Below are positions 51,556-60,748 of a stretch of DNA of 64,000 bases, one piece after another. A program made the translations under genes and the position numbers. The DNA is taken from contig NZ_MRSV01000001.1 of the NCBI RefSeq assembly GCF_001909285.1, positions 108,684-172,683 on the forward strand. The letters are read 5' to 3'. The notes under the pieces are model-generated. The model was not told where the DNA came from and did no database searches. It worked only from the letters and a program-made list of their open reading frames with translations. How positions within the stretch are numbered: position 1 is the first letter of the stretch; each line of letters begins with the position of its first letter. Origin of the DNA: Exiguobacterium profundum. GTDB taxonomy: Bacteria; Bacillota; Bacilli; Exiguobacteriales; Exiguobacteriaceae.

Positions 51556-52206
51556 TTATAGCAATAGTGATGTCGCAATGGCAACAATGATTGGAATTGT
51601 AAAGTTATCCCAATCTCGATATGAAATCGCTTCAGTTAGTGTAGCGATGATGGAAATGATAAACCCATATGTTACCACTTGCCAAAGGACGACATCATTC
51701 CACAAAAACAATAAAAATAAGACAGCATATGAGCTTAGAAACATGGCAATGCTTCCTTGGAAAGAACGCTTTTGTCCATATAAATCATAGATGACCGTCC
51801 CATATTTGCGTCCGATGAGTGCAGCCATTCCATCCCCCCAGGCGAGCACGAGTGATCCGGCTAAAAATGCGATCGGCTCGGACTCGAAGAAGAAGTATAA
51901 GATAATGAGCAATGCAATCGGATAGTATACAGTCCCGAATGATTTTCGTTCCGTTTGATGCACCGGTGACGGGCTTTTATATAACAGGACCGCATTCGCA
52001 AATGTGAAGAAAATGAGCGGGACTGCCGCGACGTACCATGAATCCATTAACCAAACTGCTAATAACGACCAATGCCCGACTGCGATATGTACACTTTTTT
52101 GTTTTGTTTCATCCGTCCATCCCAGACGCTTCCCGACGTGTTCGAGACCCACGAGAAACACGAGGACGACTACAATGGAAAGAATCGAACTAATCCATTC
52201 ATTCAT
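51556..52206 (-). CDS. Diacylglycerol/polyprenol kinase-like membrane protein
   Basis: A 216-residue protein with about seven helices. The motif AWGDGMAALIGRKYG followed by QKRSFQGSIAMF is that of the dolichol/phytol kinase and CTP-transferase superfamily (SEC59/VTE5-like). Substrate in bacteria unknown. ATG with AAGGTGG. Confidence 0.8.
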   Translation of the reverse strand: MNEWISSILSIVVVLVFLVGLEHVGKRLGWTDETKQKSVHIAVGHWSLLAVWLMDSWYVAAVPLIFFTFANAVLLYKSPSPVHQTERKSFGTVYYPIALLIILYFFFESEPIAFLAGSLVLAWGDGMAALIGRKYGTVIYDLYGQKRSFQGSIAMFLSSYAVLFLLFLWNDVVLWQVVTYGFIISIIATLTEAISYRDWDNFTIPIIVAIATSLLL

Positions 52207-52357
52207 TGCTTGACCACCTTCATATATAGAGTGTGTATGATACCGTCATTATACCTTAATCAGTGCCCATCCTAGCTTACTTTTCAAACATTTGGTAGAA
52301 TGAGGTCAAATGACTGTATAGCCAACGTACGCTGTTGGCGATAGAAAGGGTGGCCGT

Positions 52358-52981
52358 ATGCGCGACGCAACTTCAATTCAAACTTTGGCAGATTGCCTTC
52401 ATTTTATGCAGGTCGGAGAAATCGAGCGAGCCATCGCCCTCTTCCCTGAAGACGTGCGTGAACATTTCCCAAAAAAGCTTCGAAAAATCCACTTGTTTCA
52501 TATTGAAAAGAACGGCTTATCGATTAACCAAATCGTCGCTCTCGCTAACGCACTGACCGGAGAGCATCTCTCTGCGACGACGATTCAAAACTGGACGAAG
52601 CGTGAAGTTCGTAAAATCATCGGTGTCCCACGAATCGGTAAAAAGTATTCCTTGCATCAAGCGGCAATCATTTATCTCCTTGATGATTTGAAACACCTTT
52701 TTTCCCTCGAAGAGACGAGTTCCTTGTTGGCGCTCATCTTCAACAACCCTGACCGGGACGAAGACGACTTCATCAAACCGATTGATTTTTATCGACTTTA
52801 CGCGGAGTATGCGAAGTCAACAAGCCCGATCGACCTTCTCGATACACGGGCGAAGCGTTCGCTCGAAAAGATGAACTATGAACATCCAAATATCATTCAC
52901 GTCTTGAAGCTTTGTCTATACGCACATCGGGTGACGACACTCGAACTCGAGGCCAAGCACTATTTGAACCGTTTCATTTGA
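52358..52981 (+). CDS. DUF1836 protein
   Basis: A 207-residue soluble protein. The N-terminal half has a MerR-like winged HTH pattern typical of DUF1836 (LSATTIQNWTKREVRKIIGVPRIGKKYS, then QAAIIYLLDDLKHLFSLEETSSLL). Probably a DNA-binding regulator of unknown targets. ATG with AAAGGGTGG. Confidence 0.78.
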   Translation: MRDATSIQTLADCLHFMQVGEIERAIALFPEDVREHFPKKLRKIHLFHIEKNGLSINQIVALANALTGEHLSATTIQNWTKREVRKIIGVPRIGKKYSLHQAAIIYLLDDLKHLFSLEETSSLLALIFNNPDRDEDDFIKPIDFYRLYAEYAKSTSPIDLLDTRAKRSLEKMNYEHPNIIHVLKLCLYAHRVTTLELEAKHYLNRFI

Positions 52982-52996
52982 TGAGACGGTTTTTTC
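52967..52996 (+). terminator. Terminator of the DUF1836 gene
   Basis: Stem AACCGTTTCAT/ATGAGACGGTT with one wobble, followed by T6; the stop codon is in the hairpin. Confidence 0.8.
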
Positions 52997-53001
52997 GTAT
53001 C

Positions 53002-53027
53002 AAAAAACACCGGTCTCTTGACCGGTG
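53002..53027 (-). terminator. Terminator of the tubby-like gene
   Basis: Stem CACCGGTC/GACCGGTG (53008-53015 with 53020-53027) followed on the minus strand by T6. Confidence 0.85.
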
Positions 53028-53037
53028 CTCGTCATCG

Positions 53038-53520
53038 TTATGAGACAGATGCTGCGAGCGGCATCCGTGATTTGACCGTTAACGTCTTTAAGACGGAAAG
53101 GAGTTCGAACATCGATAACTGATCGGCTTCTTTCGTTAAGCAGAACGTATCGTCTTCTTGTTTCCGTAGTTCCGCGACAAGTTTACCTGCTTTGTCGCGA
53201 ACGCTAAACTTGTGACGTTCCACATCATATTGAATCGTGAAGAGTCCGCGTTCATAGACGTTGTACTCACACTTTTTCCCGAATAACGAGAACTTGTCTT
53301 TCAATTGACCAATCGCCTGTCCATCATGGTTCATCACGACCCATTTTTGGCAGTTTGGGATGTATTTCCCATGAGCGATCTGTCGTCCAGACAAATTGTG
53401 CACTTGGACACTGCCTTCCGCGTCGCGGTGAACAGATCCGATCGCATCATTTGTCTCGTCATAAATGGTCGCCTCACCTTGTGTAAAGACGCAACCTTTT
53501 ACATAAATTAATTTGCGCAC
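53038..53520 (-). CDS. Unknown protein, possibly LURP-one/tubby-like fold
   Basis: A 160-residue soluble beta-rich protein. Repeated strand pairs (GEATIYDETNDAIGSV, KWVVMNHDGQAIGQLKDK, KFSVRDKAGKLVAELRK) recall the LURP-one/tubby C-terminal-like fold, but this is a weak impression. GTG start with AGGAGG. The 217 bp upstream to the next gene hold no element I can name apart from a short CACG-type inverted repeat. Confidence 0.6.
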   Translation of the reverse strand: MRKLIYVKGCVFTQGEATIYDETNDAIGSVHRDAEGSVQVHNLSGRQIAHGKYIPNCQKWVVMNHDGQAIGQLKDKFSLFGKKCEYNVYERGLFTIQYDVERHKFSVRDKAGKLVAELRKQEDDTFCLTKEADQLSMFELLSVLKTLTVKSRMPLAASVS

Positions 53521-53737
53521 CGCTTTTTCCTCCTAGCACGTTCCAACCGTGATTGTTTGTATGTGTACGGTCGGGTATTACTGAAAACCCCAATCGTTTC
53601 TCTGTGTAGTTTTTATCTCGTTTCAACTACTACATATTTCATATGACGAAGATGATTATTGCATCGTTTAAAGAAAAAGACAACCCTTTTTTTTCGACAT
53701 CATTTGGATTCTGTCGAACTTGTGAACAAGCCTATTC

Positions 53738-54238
53738 TCATCGCTTATATCCCGCTTCTTTTAAGAGTTCTTCAAGCTCCATTCTTGCAATCAGACGAAC
53801 TTGATTTGGCGCCGCCAATTCGTATGCGCTGTCCGTGAAATTCGAGTTCGTCACGACCCAGCCTTCGTGTGCTTGGTAATAGGGAACGGCCGCTGCAATT
53901 TGTTGAACCGCTTCGAGTCCGACCGTCTTTTCATAACGCTTTGCTTGAACGGCAATCGACCATCCATCCGGTGTCTCCAGTAACAAGTCTGCTCCAAAGT
54001 CACGCGATGCCGGAGTCACCGTGACCGTATATCCAAGCGCGGTGAACACTTCTTCTAAAAATAGTTCAAACTCCCGACCATCCATCCGATCAATGCGGTC
54101 GATAGTCGACAGCCTTACTCTCCATATAAACCACGCAATTCCAAGCAAGAGAAGCAGTACGCTGCTCCAAAGCGGTGCCTCGAACCACCATAAACATATG
54201 GCACCAATGATCCCAATGAGTAATCCAATCATGCTCAT
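53738..54238 (-). CDS. Membrane-anchored Mrr-like restriction endonuclease-fold protein
   Basis: A 166-residue protein: two N-terminal helices (MIGLLIGIIGAICLWWF, WSSVLLLLLGIAWFIW) and an Mrr_cat domain with FELFLEEVFTALGYTVTVTP, RDFGADLLLE and AVQAKRYEKTVG, which supply the D-(Q/E)xK nuclease motif. Likely cuts or binds DNA near the membrane; no modification gene or partner is nearby. ATG 54238 or 54232 are both possible. A longer reading to 54382 overlaps the divergent kinase. Confidence 0.82.
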   Translation of the reverse strand: MSMIGLLIGIIGAICLWWFEAPLWSSVLLLLLGIAWFIWRVRLSTIDRIDRMDGREFELFLEEVFTALGYTVTVTPASRDFGADLLLETPDGWSIAVQAKRYEKTVGLEAVQQIAAAVPYYQAHEGWVVTNSNFTDSAYELAAPNQVRLIARMELEELLKEAGYKR

Positions 54239-54358
54239 CTTTCCTTTCCAATTCCTCTCCCTCACTTTACCGTTTTGAGGGCAGGAAATGAAAGGGGGAT
54301 CTGTCGAATGATATAGAAGATGTGCTCGTCTGACACCGCGAAGGAGGGATGACTGTTC

Positions 54359-56533
54359 ATGGAGAATCATGCCAATCTCCAAAGTGAGTTACTACATGCA
54401 TTACCTTACGGAGTTGCGTTAATACAGAAAGATGGAACAATCGTTCAGGCAAACCGTCCGTTTCTCGAGCAGTTTCCTGAGAATCTACAGAGACGTTCGA
54501 ACCTTTTCCATATGGTCAATCAGTCACCGATTACGATGGAATTGTCTCGTCGGATGGAACAAGGACTGCCTTGGATGTATGAACTGCCAACGATGCGAGT
54601 ACACGCCATTCCGTGGGAAAATCAATATATTCTCTCCATTGAGCCATTGCCCCATGATACACGCGTGACGATTCAACACAACGCTTTTGAGGCGATGATG
54701 CATACTGAACTCGACATGGCGATGATCATGACGGATGCGAATCTGTTGATTACTCGTTTCAATCAGGGGGCCACGGAACTGTTTGGCTATGCGCCCCATG
54801 AAGTGCTTTACGAAATGACACCGTTCGCTTTATTTGAATCGAGAGAATTAAGTGAAAAGCGCTCTGCTTATCAAGACGAGACGGAACGGTTGCTATCGTT
54901 CGAACAAATGTTGCGCCTCGCACTCGACAAAGGTGACCGGGAATGGAAGTTTCAATGTAAAGATCGGACACATTTCATCGGCAAATTGTTCATGCATCCC
55001 GTTTATGAGCAAGAGCAACTCATCGGCTTCTTTTTCTTCGTATTTGATGTGAGTTCCGAGATTGAGTTGAAACGTGAGCTCCGTTATAAGGAACAGCGTT
55101 ATCGCATGTTTGCCGAATCGGTCATCGAAGCCGTTCTGTTCCATGAAGATGGGATGATTCTCGATGCGAACAAGGCGGCGGAATCCATCTTTAAAATCCC
55201 TGCAGAGCAAATGATGGGACGCCAGACTATCGAGTTTATCGCGGAAGGGTACCGGGCCGATGTGTTGCGACGCATTCGCAATCACATTCAAACGCCATAC
55301 GAAGTGATTGGTCGTCGGCAAGATGGAACGTTCTTAGAACTAGAGGTGTATCCGAAAGAAGTGACGTATCAAGGGCAAACGTTACGAGTCGCGGTCATGC
55401 GTGATATCAGCGACCGTAAAAAAGTAGAGCGTATGCACGAAAAAGAAAAAAATGCCATCGCCCGTCAGCGCGATATCATCCAGTCAATCTTACAAGCATC
55501 GAATGAAGCGTTCGTTTTGACCGAATCGAACGGGAGTGTCTTGTTCATGAACGTCCACGCAAGACGACTCATGGACTTACCGGGCATCGCTCCAAATAAA
55601 ATTCAGGAGCGTATCCCGCTCCTCTCCACGTTCCGTCCTCGTGACAGGAGCGAGATGCTACGAAAGATGGATCAACTTCTCGATGGGACAGCGCGTGAAG
55701 TATCGATGCGTTTCTCCATCCCACAGCCAAACGATCGAGATGAAGAATACTATGAGATGTATGGAACGACGATGGATACAAAACGACAAATCGGTATGGA
55801 TAGTGGATTCTTGTTTGTGTTCCGTAACCGAACTGAAGAAGAGCGTATGGACCAGATTAAGAATGAACTGGTGAGCACGGTCTCACATGAACTGAGAACT
55901 CCTCTTTCCTCATTATCGGGATATATCGAATTGATGCTCGCTCGGGATTTGACTCCTGAAAAACGGGAGCGCTTCTTGAAGACGATGTCGCGGGAAGCGA
56001 AACGATTGACCGCCCTACTCAACGACTTTTTGGACATCCAACGCATGGAAGATGGTCACCAAGAATATAAACAAGATCATTTCGCTTTGAATGAACTTGT
56101 CTTAGAAGTGATTGAACGCTTCCGCGAAACGAGTGATCATACCATTCATTTCGATAATGCGGATGATGACTTGCATCTCGTTGCCGACCGAGATCGCATC
56201 GAGCAAGTTCTCGTCAACTTGATTTCAAATGCGATCAAGTATTCCCCGAATAGACAGGAAATCGAAGTACGGGTCCGACAAGACCACAATCAAGCGCATG
56301 TATCTATTCGTGATTTCGGTATCGGGATTCCGGAGCACGCCTTCGAAAAATTATTCACAAAATTTTATCGGGTCGATAATTCGGATACACGTAAAATTGG
56401 TGGAACCGGTCTTGGTTTGTCGATTTGTAAAGAAATTATCGAATCACATGGTGGAAGCATCGAAGTGGAATCGACTGTCGGAAAAGGATCGACTTTCACA
56501 TTTACATTAGATTTAGCGGAGGAAACGTCATGA
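54359..56533 (+). CDS. Soluble PAS-domain sensor histidine kinase
   Basis: A 724-residue kinase without membrane helices. Up to four PAS-like domains (about 10-70, 110-215, 240-350, 370-485) precede HisKA with phospho-His in STVSHELRTPLSSLSGYIEL (about residue 508) and a HATPase with N box LVNLISNAIKYSP, RDFGIGIP and GGTGLGLSICKEI. Cytoplasmic sensing of redox, ligand or energy state is likely. No response regulator is adjacent; instead the stop overlaps a reductase start (ATGA). ATG with GAAGGAGGG. Confidence 0.93.
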   Translation: MENHANLQSELLHALPYGVALIQKDGTIVQANRPFLEQFPENLQRRSNLFHMVNQSPITMELSRRMEQGLPWMYELPTMRVHAIPWENQYILSIEPLPHDTRVTIQHNAFEAMMHTELDMAMIMTDANLLITRFNQGATELFGYAPHEVLYEMTPFALFESRELSEKRSAYQDETERLLSFEQMLRLALDKGDREWKFQCKDRTHFIGKLFMHPVYEQEQLIGFFFFVFDVSSEIELKRELRYKEQRYRMFAESVIEAVLFHEDGMILDANKAAESIFKIPAEQMMGRQTIEFIAEGYRADVLRRIRNHIQTPYEVIGRRQDGTFLELEVYPKEVTYQGQTLRVAVMRDISDRKKVERMHEKEKNAIARQRDIIQSILQASNEAFVLTESNGSVLFMNVHARRLMDLPGIAPNKIQERIPLLSTFRPRDRSEMLRKMDQLLDGTAREVSMRFSIPQPNDRDEEYYEMYGTTMDTKRQIGMDSGFLFVFRNRTEEERMDQIKNELVSTVSHELRTPLSSLSGYIELMLARDLTPEKRERFLKTMSREAKRLTALLNDFLDIQRMEDGHQEYKQDHFALNELVLEVIERFRETSDHTIHFDNADDDLHLVADRDRIEQVLVNLISNAIKYSPNRQEIEVRVRQDHNQAHVSIRDFGIGIPEHAFEKLFTKFYRVDNSDTRKIGGTGLGLSICKEIIESHGGSIEVESTVGKGSTFTFTLDLAEETS

Positions 56534-57600
56534 ACAATTACGCCTTTACCGGGTTCCCTGGTTTTTTAGCAGGAAAATTAATTGAACACCTCGCTTCGTT
56601 ACCGCATCAAATCGGAGTCATCTACGCCTTGCATCTTCCGAACCAACAACGTGATGCAGAAGAGCTACGAGATACGCTACTGTCAACGACGTCGCTTGCA
56701 CCGCACCAGCTCGTCCTTGTTGAAGCAGACATCACGTTACCCGAAGTGATTCTCGACCCGATTATGCGGTCTGTCATTGAACGCGATGTACATTACATTT
56801 TCCATCTCGCCGCCGCATATGACTTGAGTATTCCTTATGACATCGGTTATCGCGTCAATATACTCGGAACCAAACATGTGACCGCGTTCGCCAAACGCTC
56901 GAAACAATTGAAGCGTTATGTGTACTTCAGTACCGCCTATATCGCCGGACGTCGCCGTGGGACGGTTTATGAAAATGAATTATGGCATCGGGTCCAGTTT
57001 AAAAATCATTATGAGGCGACTAAATATGAAGCAGAGGCACTCGTTTCAAGAGAAATGGGTGGCATGCCAATCACCGTCATTCGTCCTGGGATCGTAATCG
57101 GACATAGTCGCAAGGGCGAAACGAAAAAGTTCGACGGTGTCTATTTCGTCTTACAATTGATGACACAACTCCAGCAGATGCGCCCACTCCCTTACATCGG
57201 GCGGGCGAATGTTGAGGTAAACCTCGTTCCGTACGATTATGTAGTAGAAGCGACCGCTTTCCTAGCTCATTCTCCAAACGGCCTGAAGCGGACATTTCAT
57301 TTGACGGACCCATTCCCACATGGCGCACGAGAGGTATATCGTATGTTGCATGAGACGATGTTTCAGCGTTCTCCTCGCGGAACCGTTCCTCATGCCGTTG
57401 CTGACGCGGCATTTACTGCTTGGAATGGTGCAAAGCGGCTCGAGGTTCCTCACGAACTATTGGAGTACTTTAAACATCCTGTTCACTTTGACACGACACA
57501 AACGATACGGGCACTCGACGGAACGGGCATCGTATGTCCAGACCTCCAGGATTACCTCCCTGAGATTGTCCATTATTATATGGCACACAAAAAGCCCTGA
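56530..57600 (+). CDS. Extended SDR / NAD-dependent epimerase-type reductase
   Basis: A 356-residue Rossmann protein with TGFPGFLAGKL as a variant cofactor loop and active YxxxK in NHYEATKYEAEAL. The motif layout (IFHLAAAYDLS, NILGTKHV, STAYIAGRRRG, VIRPGIVIG) is that of the male-sterility/thioester-reductase-like (NAD_binding_4) branch, which reduces acyl-CoA or acyl-ACP. Substrate unknown. It is translationally coupled to the PAS kinase. Confidence 0.87.
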   Translation: MNNYAFTGFPGFLAGKLIEHLASLPHQIGVIYALHLPNQQRDAEELRDTLLSTTSLAPHQLVLVEADITLPEVILDPIMRSVIERDVHYIFHLAAAYDLSIPYDIGYRVNILGTKHVTAFAKRSKQLKRYVYFSTAYIAGRRRGTVYENELWHRVQFKNHYEATKYEAEALVSREMGGMPITVIRPGIVIGHSRKGETKKFDGVYFVLQLMTQLQQMRPLPYIGRANVEVNLVPYDYVVEATAFLAHSPNGLKRTFHLTDPFPHGAREVYRMLHETMFQRSPRGTVPHAVADAAFTAWNGAKRLEVPHELLEYFKHPVHFDTTQTIRALDGTGIVCPDLQDYLPEIVHYYMAHKKP

Positions 57601-57613
57601 TTCGTCAGGGCTT
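57592..57613 (+). terminator. Hairpin after the SDR gene
   Basis: Stem AAGCCCTGA/TCAGGGCTT with TTCG tetraloop over the stop codon; no U-tract, so only a possible terminator. Confidence 0.5.
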
Positions 57614-57669
57614 CAACTATGATTGAAATTAAATGAACAAGTATACGCCGTGAATCATCGTACACTTGT

Positions 57670-57954
57670 TTATATCTCATCCGCGTCGTTACGAGACACC
57701 GCTTGATCGTGAAGCAGACGCTCGAGGACGAGGATATAGACCAATGCCACAAGGAGCCCTACGATACCAGGAAGAACCGCAACGATTGCATCCTCCAAGT
57801 ATGCAGTTGGAATCAGGTAAACCAATAGCGACTTCACACCATACATCAACATCAACGAGGAGAGTAACACAAGCGTTACCGCTCGTTTCGACACATCCCC
57901 GAAGAACGGGCGCCCTACCTTCTCCCCTTTTGTCATACCGAGCCAAGATAACAA
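57670..57954 (-). CDS. Small membrane protein, unknown
   Basis: A 94-residue protein with two helices (AVTLVLLSSLMLMYGVKSLLVYLI and AIVAVLPGIVGLLVALVYILVL) and hydrophilic ends. I chose the TTG at 57954, eight nt after AAGGAGG; the longer reading from 58002 would contain that site. No family recognised. Confidence 0.65.
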   Translation of the reverse strand: MLSWLGMTKGEKVGRPFFGDVSKRAVTLVLLSSLMLMYGVKSLLVYLIPTAYLEDAIVAVLPGIVGLLVALVYILVLERLLHDQAVSRNDADEI

Positions 57955-58060
57955 GTCCAAATCCTCCTTTAACGATTCATTACCTAACCCATTATATACC
58001 AATTATTGCATACGATGAAGACCATCAAAAATCTGTGTCGCTCTTGACTAAGATACCTCA

Positions 58061-58095
58061 AAAAAGGCTGCAACTCCTTCATGAGGAATGCAGCC
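58061..58095 (-). terminator. Terminator of ktrB
   Basis: Stem GGCTGCA/TGCAGCC with inner TCCT/AGGA pairing (58066-58095), followed on the minus strand by T6. Confidence 0.88.
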
Positions 58096-58107
58096 TACAA
58101 TACATGT

Positions 58108-59487
58108 TCAACCAATCAAAATCTTCTCTTTCGGATAGCGAATCTTCCGGTCGGCTTGACGTGCGACGGTAAAGAGAATGGTCAACGATCCGACACGTCC
58201 GAGAAGCATCATGAACATGATCAGCCCCTTCCCGGCATCATTCAATTCCGCTGTGATGCCGAGCGATAACCCTACTGTCCCAAACGCCGAGACCGTCTCG
58301 AATAGAATGGCAGTCGCCGGAATGTGGCCGTTCGACAAAATGACGAGTGTCGTGATCATCATAATGAACAAGAAACTTGAGATGGCGACGACGTATGCCT
58401 TTTTGATTTGAAACGCATCAATCGTGCGCTCCATGATGACCGTTTCTTTCTTACCTGCGATGAAGGCCCACATATCCGCAAAGATAACGGCAAGCGTCGT
58501 CACTTTGATCCCCGACCCGGTCGAAGCCGCTCCTGCCCCGATATACATCAGAATCAAAATCAAACCGATCGAGGCTGGAGCCATGGTCGCGATATCAATG
58601 GAATTGAAGCCGGCCGTCCTTGTCGTCACGGCTTGGAAGAACGTCACATGTAACGCCTCACCGAGGGAGCGACCATACAATACCCCTTCGTTCGATACCC
58701 ATTCAAACATCATGAGGACGAACCAAGCGACACCATTGATGACCAAGAGTGACAAAATCATGATTTTTTAATGGAGGGCGAGACGTTTCCAGCCTCTCAC
58801 TTCCGTGGCATCGGCAATCGTCGTGAATCCAAGACCTCCAATCATAATCATGAGGGCGATGGTCACAATGATGGCTGTGTTCTGCTCAAATGACATGAGA
58901 CTGTCTGGAAATAATGCGAATCCCGCATTATTAAAGGCAGACACTGCATGGAAGAAACCGTAATAAAGTGCTGTTCCAAAAGAATAGTTCTCTGTACTAA
59001 ACAACTCGAACGTCAAAAACAACATCCCGATAAACTGCACGATGACTGTCGTGAAGACGATGTTCCGAACGAGACGAACTGTCCCCCCCGGTCCGGCTAA
59101 ATTCAATGATTCTTGTAACAAAATTCGTTGTTTTAATCCGATTTTCTTCCCTAGTACACTTAACAACATCAAGGCGATTGTCATAAATCCAAGACCCCCG
59201 ATTTGGATGAGGGCGACAATGACCAATTCACCAAACAGGGTAAACGAGGAGCCGATGTCGACTGTCGATAGTCCAGTGACCGTTCCGGCAGACGTTGCGA
59301 TAAACAAACAATCAATCCAAGAAACCGATTCTTCTTGCGCAAATGGCATATATAAAAGAGTGGCTCCAATAAAAATCGCCAGTAAAAATCCTCCCGCGAT
59401 AAAACGCGCAGGTTTTTCAAATACGACTCGGTAAAGCACCTCGATTCGTTTCAAGCGCAACTCACGCGCTGACAATCTATGTCGCAT
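58108..59487 (-). pseudogene. ktrB: KtrB/TrkH-type potassium uptake subunit split by an in-frame TAA
   Basis: Read through, the frame encodes about 459 residues, the normal KtrB size. The four pore loops are present: TSAGTVTGLSTVD and SAFNNAGFAL in the first half, TTRTAGFNSIDI and SAFGTVGLSLG in the second. Codon 240 is TAA (58768-58770), between RLALH and KIMILSLL, in the linker between repeats 2 and 3. The same frame continues, and an ATG stands two codons after the stop (58761) but without a ribosome site. Either the gene is dead, or stop-start reinitiation or readthrough makes two halves. No ktrA is nearby. ATG 59487 follows AAGGGG. Confidence 0.88.
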
Positions 59488-59639
59488 CACGACATCCCCT
59501 TCACTTCTATTATTCTAAGCCCCATGTTACTCCTCGCTTTTATAAATGCCAACAAGAAAATGTATCTCTAACGCTTTCTTCGATTTTTTGGTATTATGGG
59601 AGATAGACTTTAAGAATGTTGAGGAGGTTGAATGAAACC

Positions 59640-59879
59640 GTGGACCCTAGTACGGTAGATCATTCGATAGAGGATGTCTCACGAAGGTTGGAGCGCCAGT
59701 CACAATGTATGCCCGCTCACCTTTATTTTCAGCTAGAAGAGTTACTCAATTGGTCACTCGAGCAAGAAGTCGTGAATCAATTGTACGCATTGTTAAAAAA
59801 ATACGACGTATTAACCGATATAGAGCGTGAAGAACGAAATATCAGCATTCAAATGCTGATTGATGAAAACGGCGCTTAA
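59640..59879 (+). CDS. Small soluble helical protein, unknown
   Basis: About 79 residues, acidic and helical (LYFQLEELLNWSLEQEVVNQLYALLKKYDVL). The start is unclear: AGGAGG (59622-59627) is 12 nt from the GTG at 59640; an ATG at 59616 in frame contains that site, and an ATG at 59632 opens an 8-codon ORF in another frame. No family recognised. An extended -10 TGGTATTAT lies at 59589-59597. Confidence 0.6.
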   Translation: MDPSTVDHSIEDVSRRLERQSQCMPAHLYFQLEELLNWSLEQEVVNQLYALLKKYDVLTDIEREERNISIQMLIDENGA

Positions 59880-59897
59880 TCATCGGGAACGCATGTT

Positions 59898-59932
59898 GCG
59901 GGAGACGAGTGGCGTCTCTCGCTTTTTTTTTT
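59898..59932 (+). terminator. Terminator between the small ORF and motA
   Basis: Stem GCGGGAGACG/CGTCTCTCGC followed by T10. Confidence 0.88.
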
Positions 59933-59965
59933 CTTATTTATTTCGGAAAGGTGGAAAACAAAGAC

Positions 59966-60748
59966 ATGGATGTCGTTACGTTAGTCGGACTCATACTCGG
60001 GTTCCTCACCCTCGTCGGTGGAATGCTATTAAAAGGAGCAGGTGTTGCGCCGCTGATCAACCCTGCCGCAATGGTTATCATTTTCGTCGGTACAGCCGCG
60101 GCTGTCAGTATCGCTGTATCGAAGGAACAACTTCAGAATGTTCCAAAACTGTTTAAAATCTTGTTCAAAAAACAAGAACTCCCAAGCAAGTCCGGATTGC
60201 TCACGCAATTCGTCGACTTGTCGACCCAAGCCCGAAAAGAGGGACTCCTCTCCCTCGAAACGGCACTTGAACAAGTCGAAGAACCATTTTTACGCCAAGG
60301 CATGATGATGGTCATCGACGGTCAACCTTCCGAATATATTGCGGAAGTCATGTCACGCGACATCGAAAATATGGAACAGCGTCATAAAGCAAACGCCGAT
60401 ATCTTCACTCAAGCCGGGACATATGCCCCGACACTTGGGGTACTCGGAGCCGTTATCGGATTGATTGCTGCCTTGAAAGACTTATCTGATATCGAAAAGC
60501 TCGGACATGCCATTTCTGCGGCCTTCGTCGCGACACTTTTCGGGATTTTTACCGGATATGTGCTTTGGTTCCCGTTTGCAAACAAGTTGAAGCAGTATTC
60601 GAAGAGTGAAGTCATCATCAAGGAAATGATGATTGAAGGGATTTTATCGATTCAAAGTAGTGAATCTCCAAAAACGCTAGAAGATAAACTGTCTGTGTAT
60701 TTGTCTCCAAAGGAGCGAGCTGAAAATGAAGCGCAAAAAGAAGCATGA
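59966..60748 (+). CDS. motA: Flagellar motor stator protein MotA
   Basis: A 260-residue stator subunit with four helices. The TQAGTYAPTLGVLGAVIGLIAAL segment (helix 3 region), GHAISAAFVATLFGIFTGYVLWFPFANKL (helix 4) and the cytoplasmic REGLLSLE charged region match Bacillus MotA. ATG 59966 follows AAAGGTGG. Its end overlaps motB by 23 nt. The final helix sequences favour the proton MotA type over MotP. Confidence 0.94.
   Translation: MDVVTLVGLILGFLTLVGGMLLKGAGVAPLINPAAMVIIFVGTAAAVSIAVSKEQLQNVPKLFKILFKKQELPSKSGLLTQFVDLSTQARKEGLLSLETALEQVEEPFLRQGMMMVIDGQPSEYIAEVMSRDIENMEQRHKANADIFTQAGTYAPTLGVLGAVIGLIAALKDLSDIEKLGHAISAAFVATLFGIFTGYVLWFPFANKLKQYSKSEVIIKEMMIEGILSIQSSESPKTLEDKLSVYLSPKERAENEAQKEA

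Noticed and set aside
53738-54238. A restriction-modification or defence island around the Mrr-like gene
   Set aside because: No methylase, specificity or other defence gene is adjacent; neighbours are housekeeping or signalling genes.
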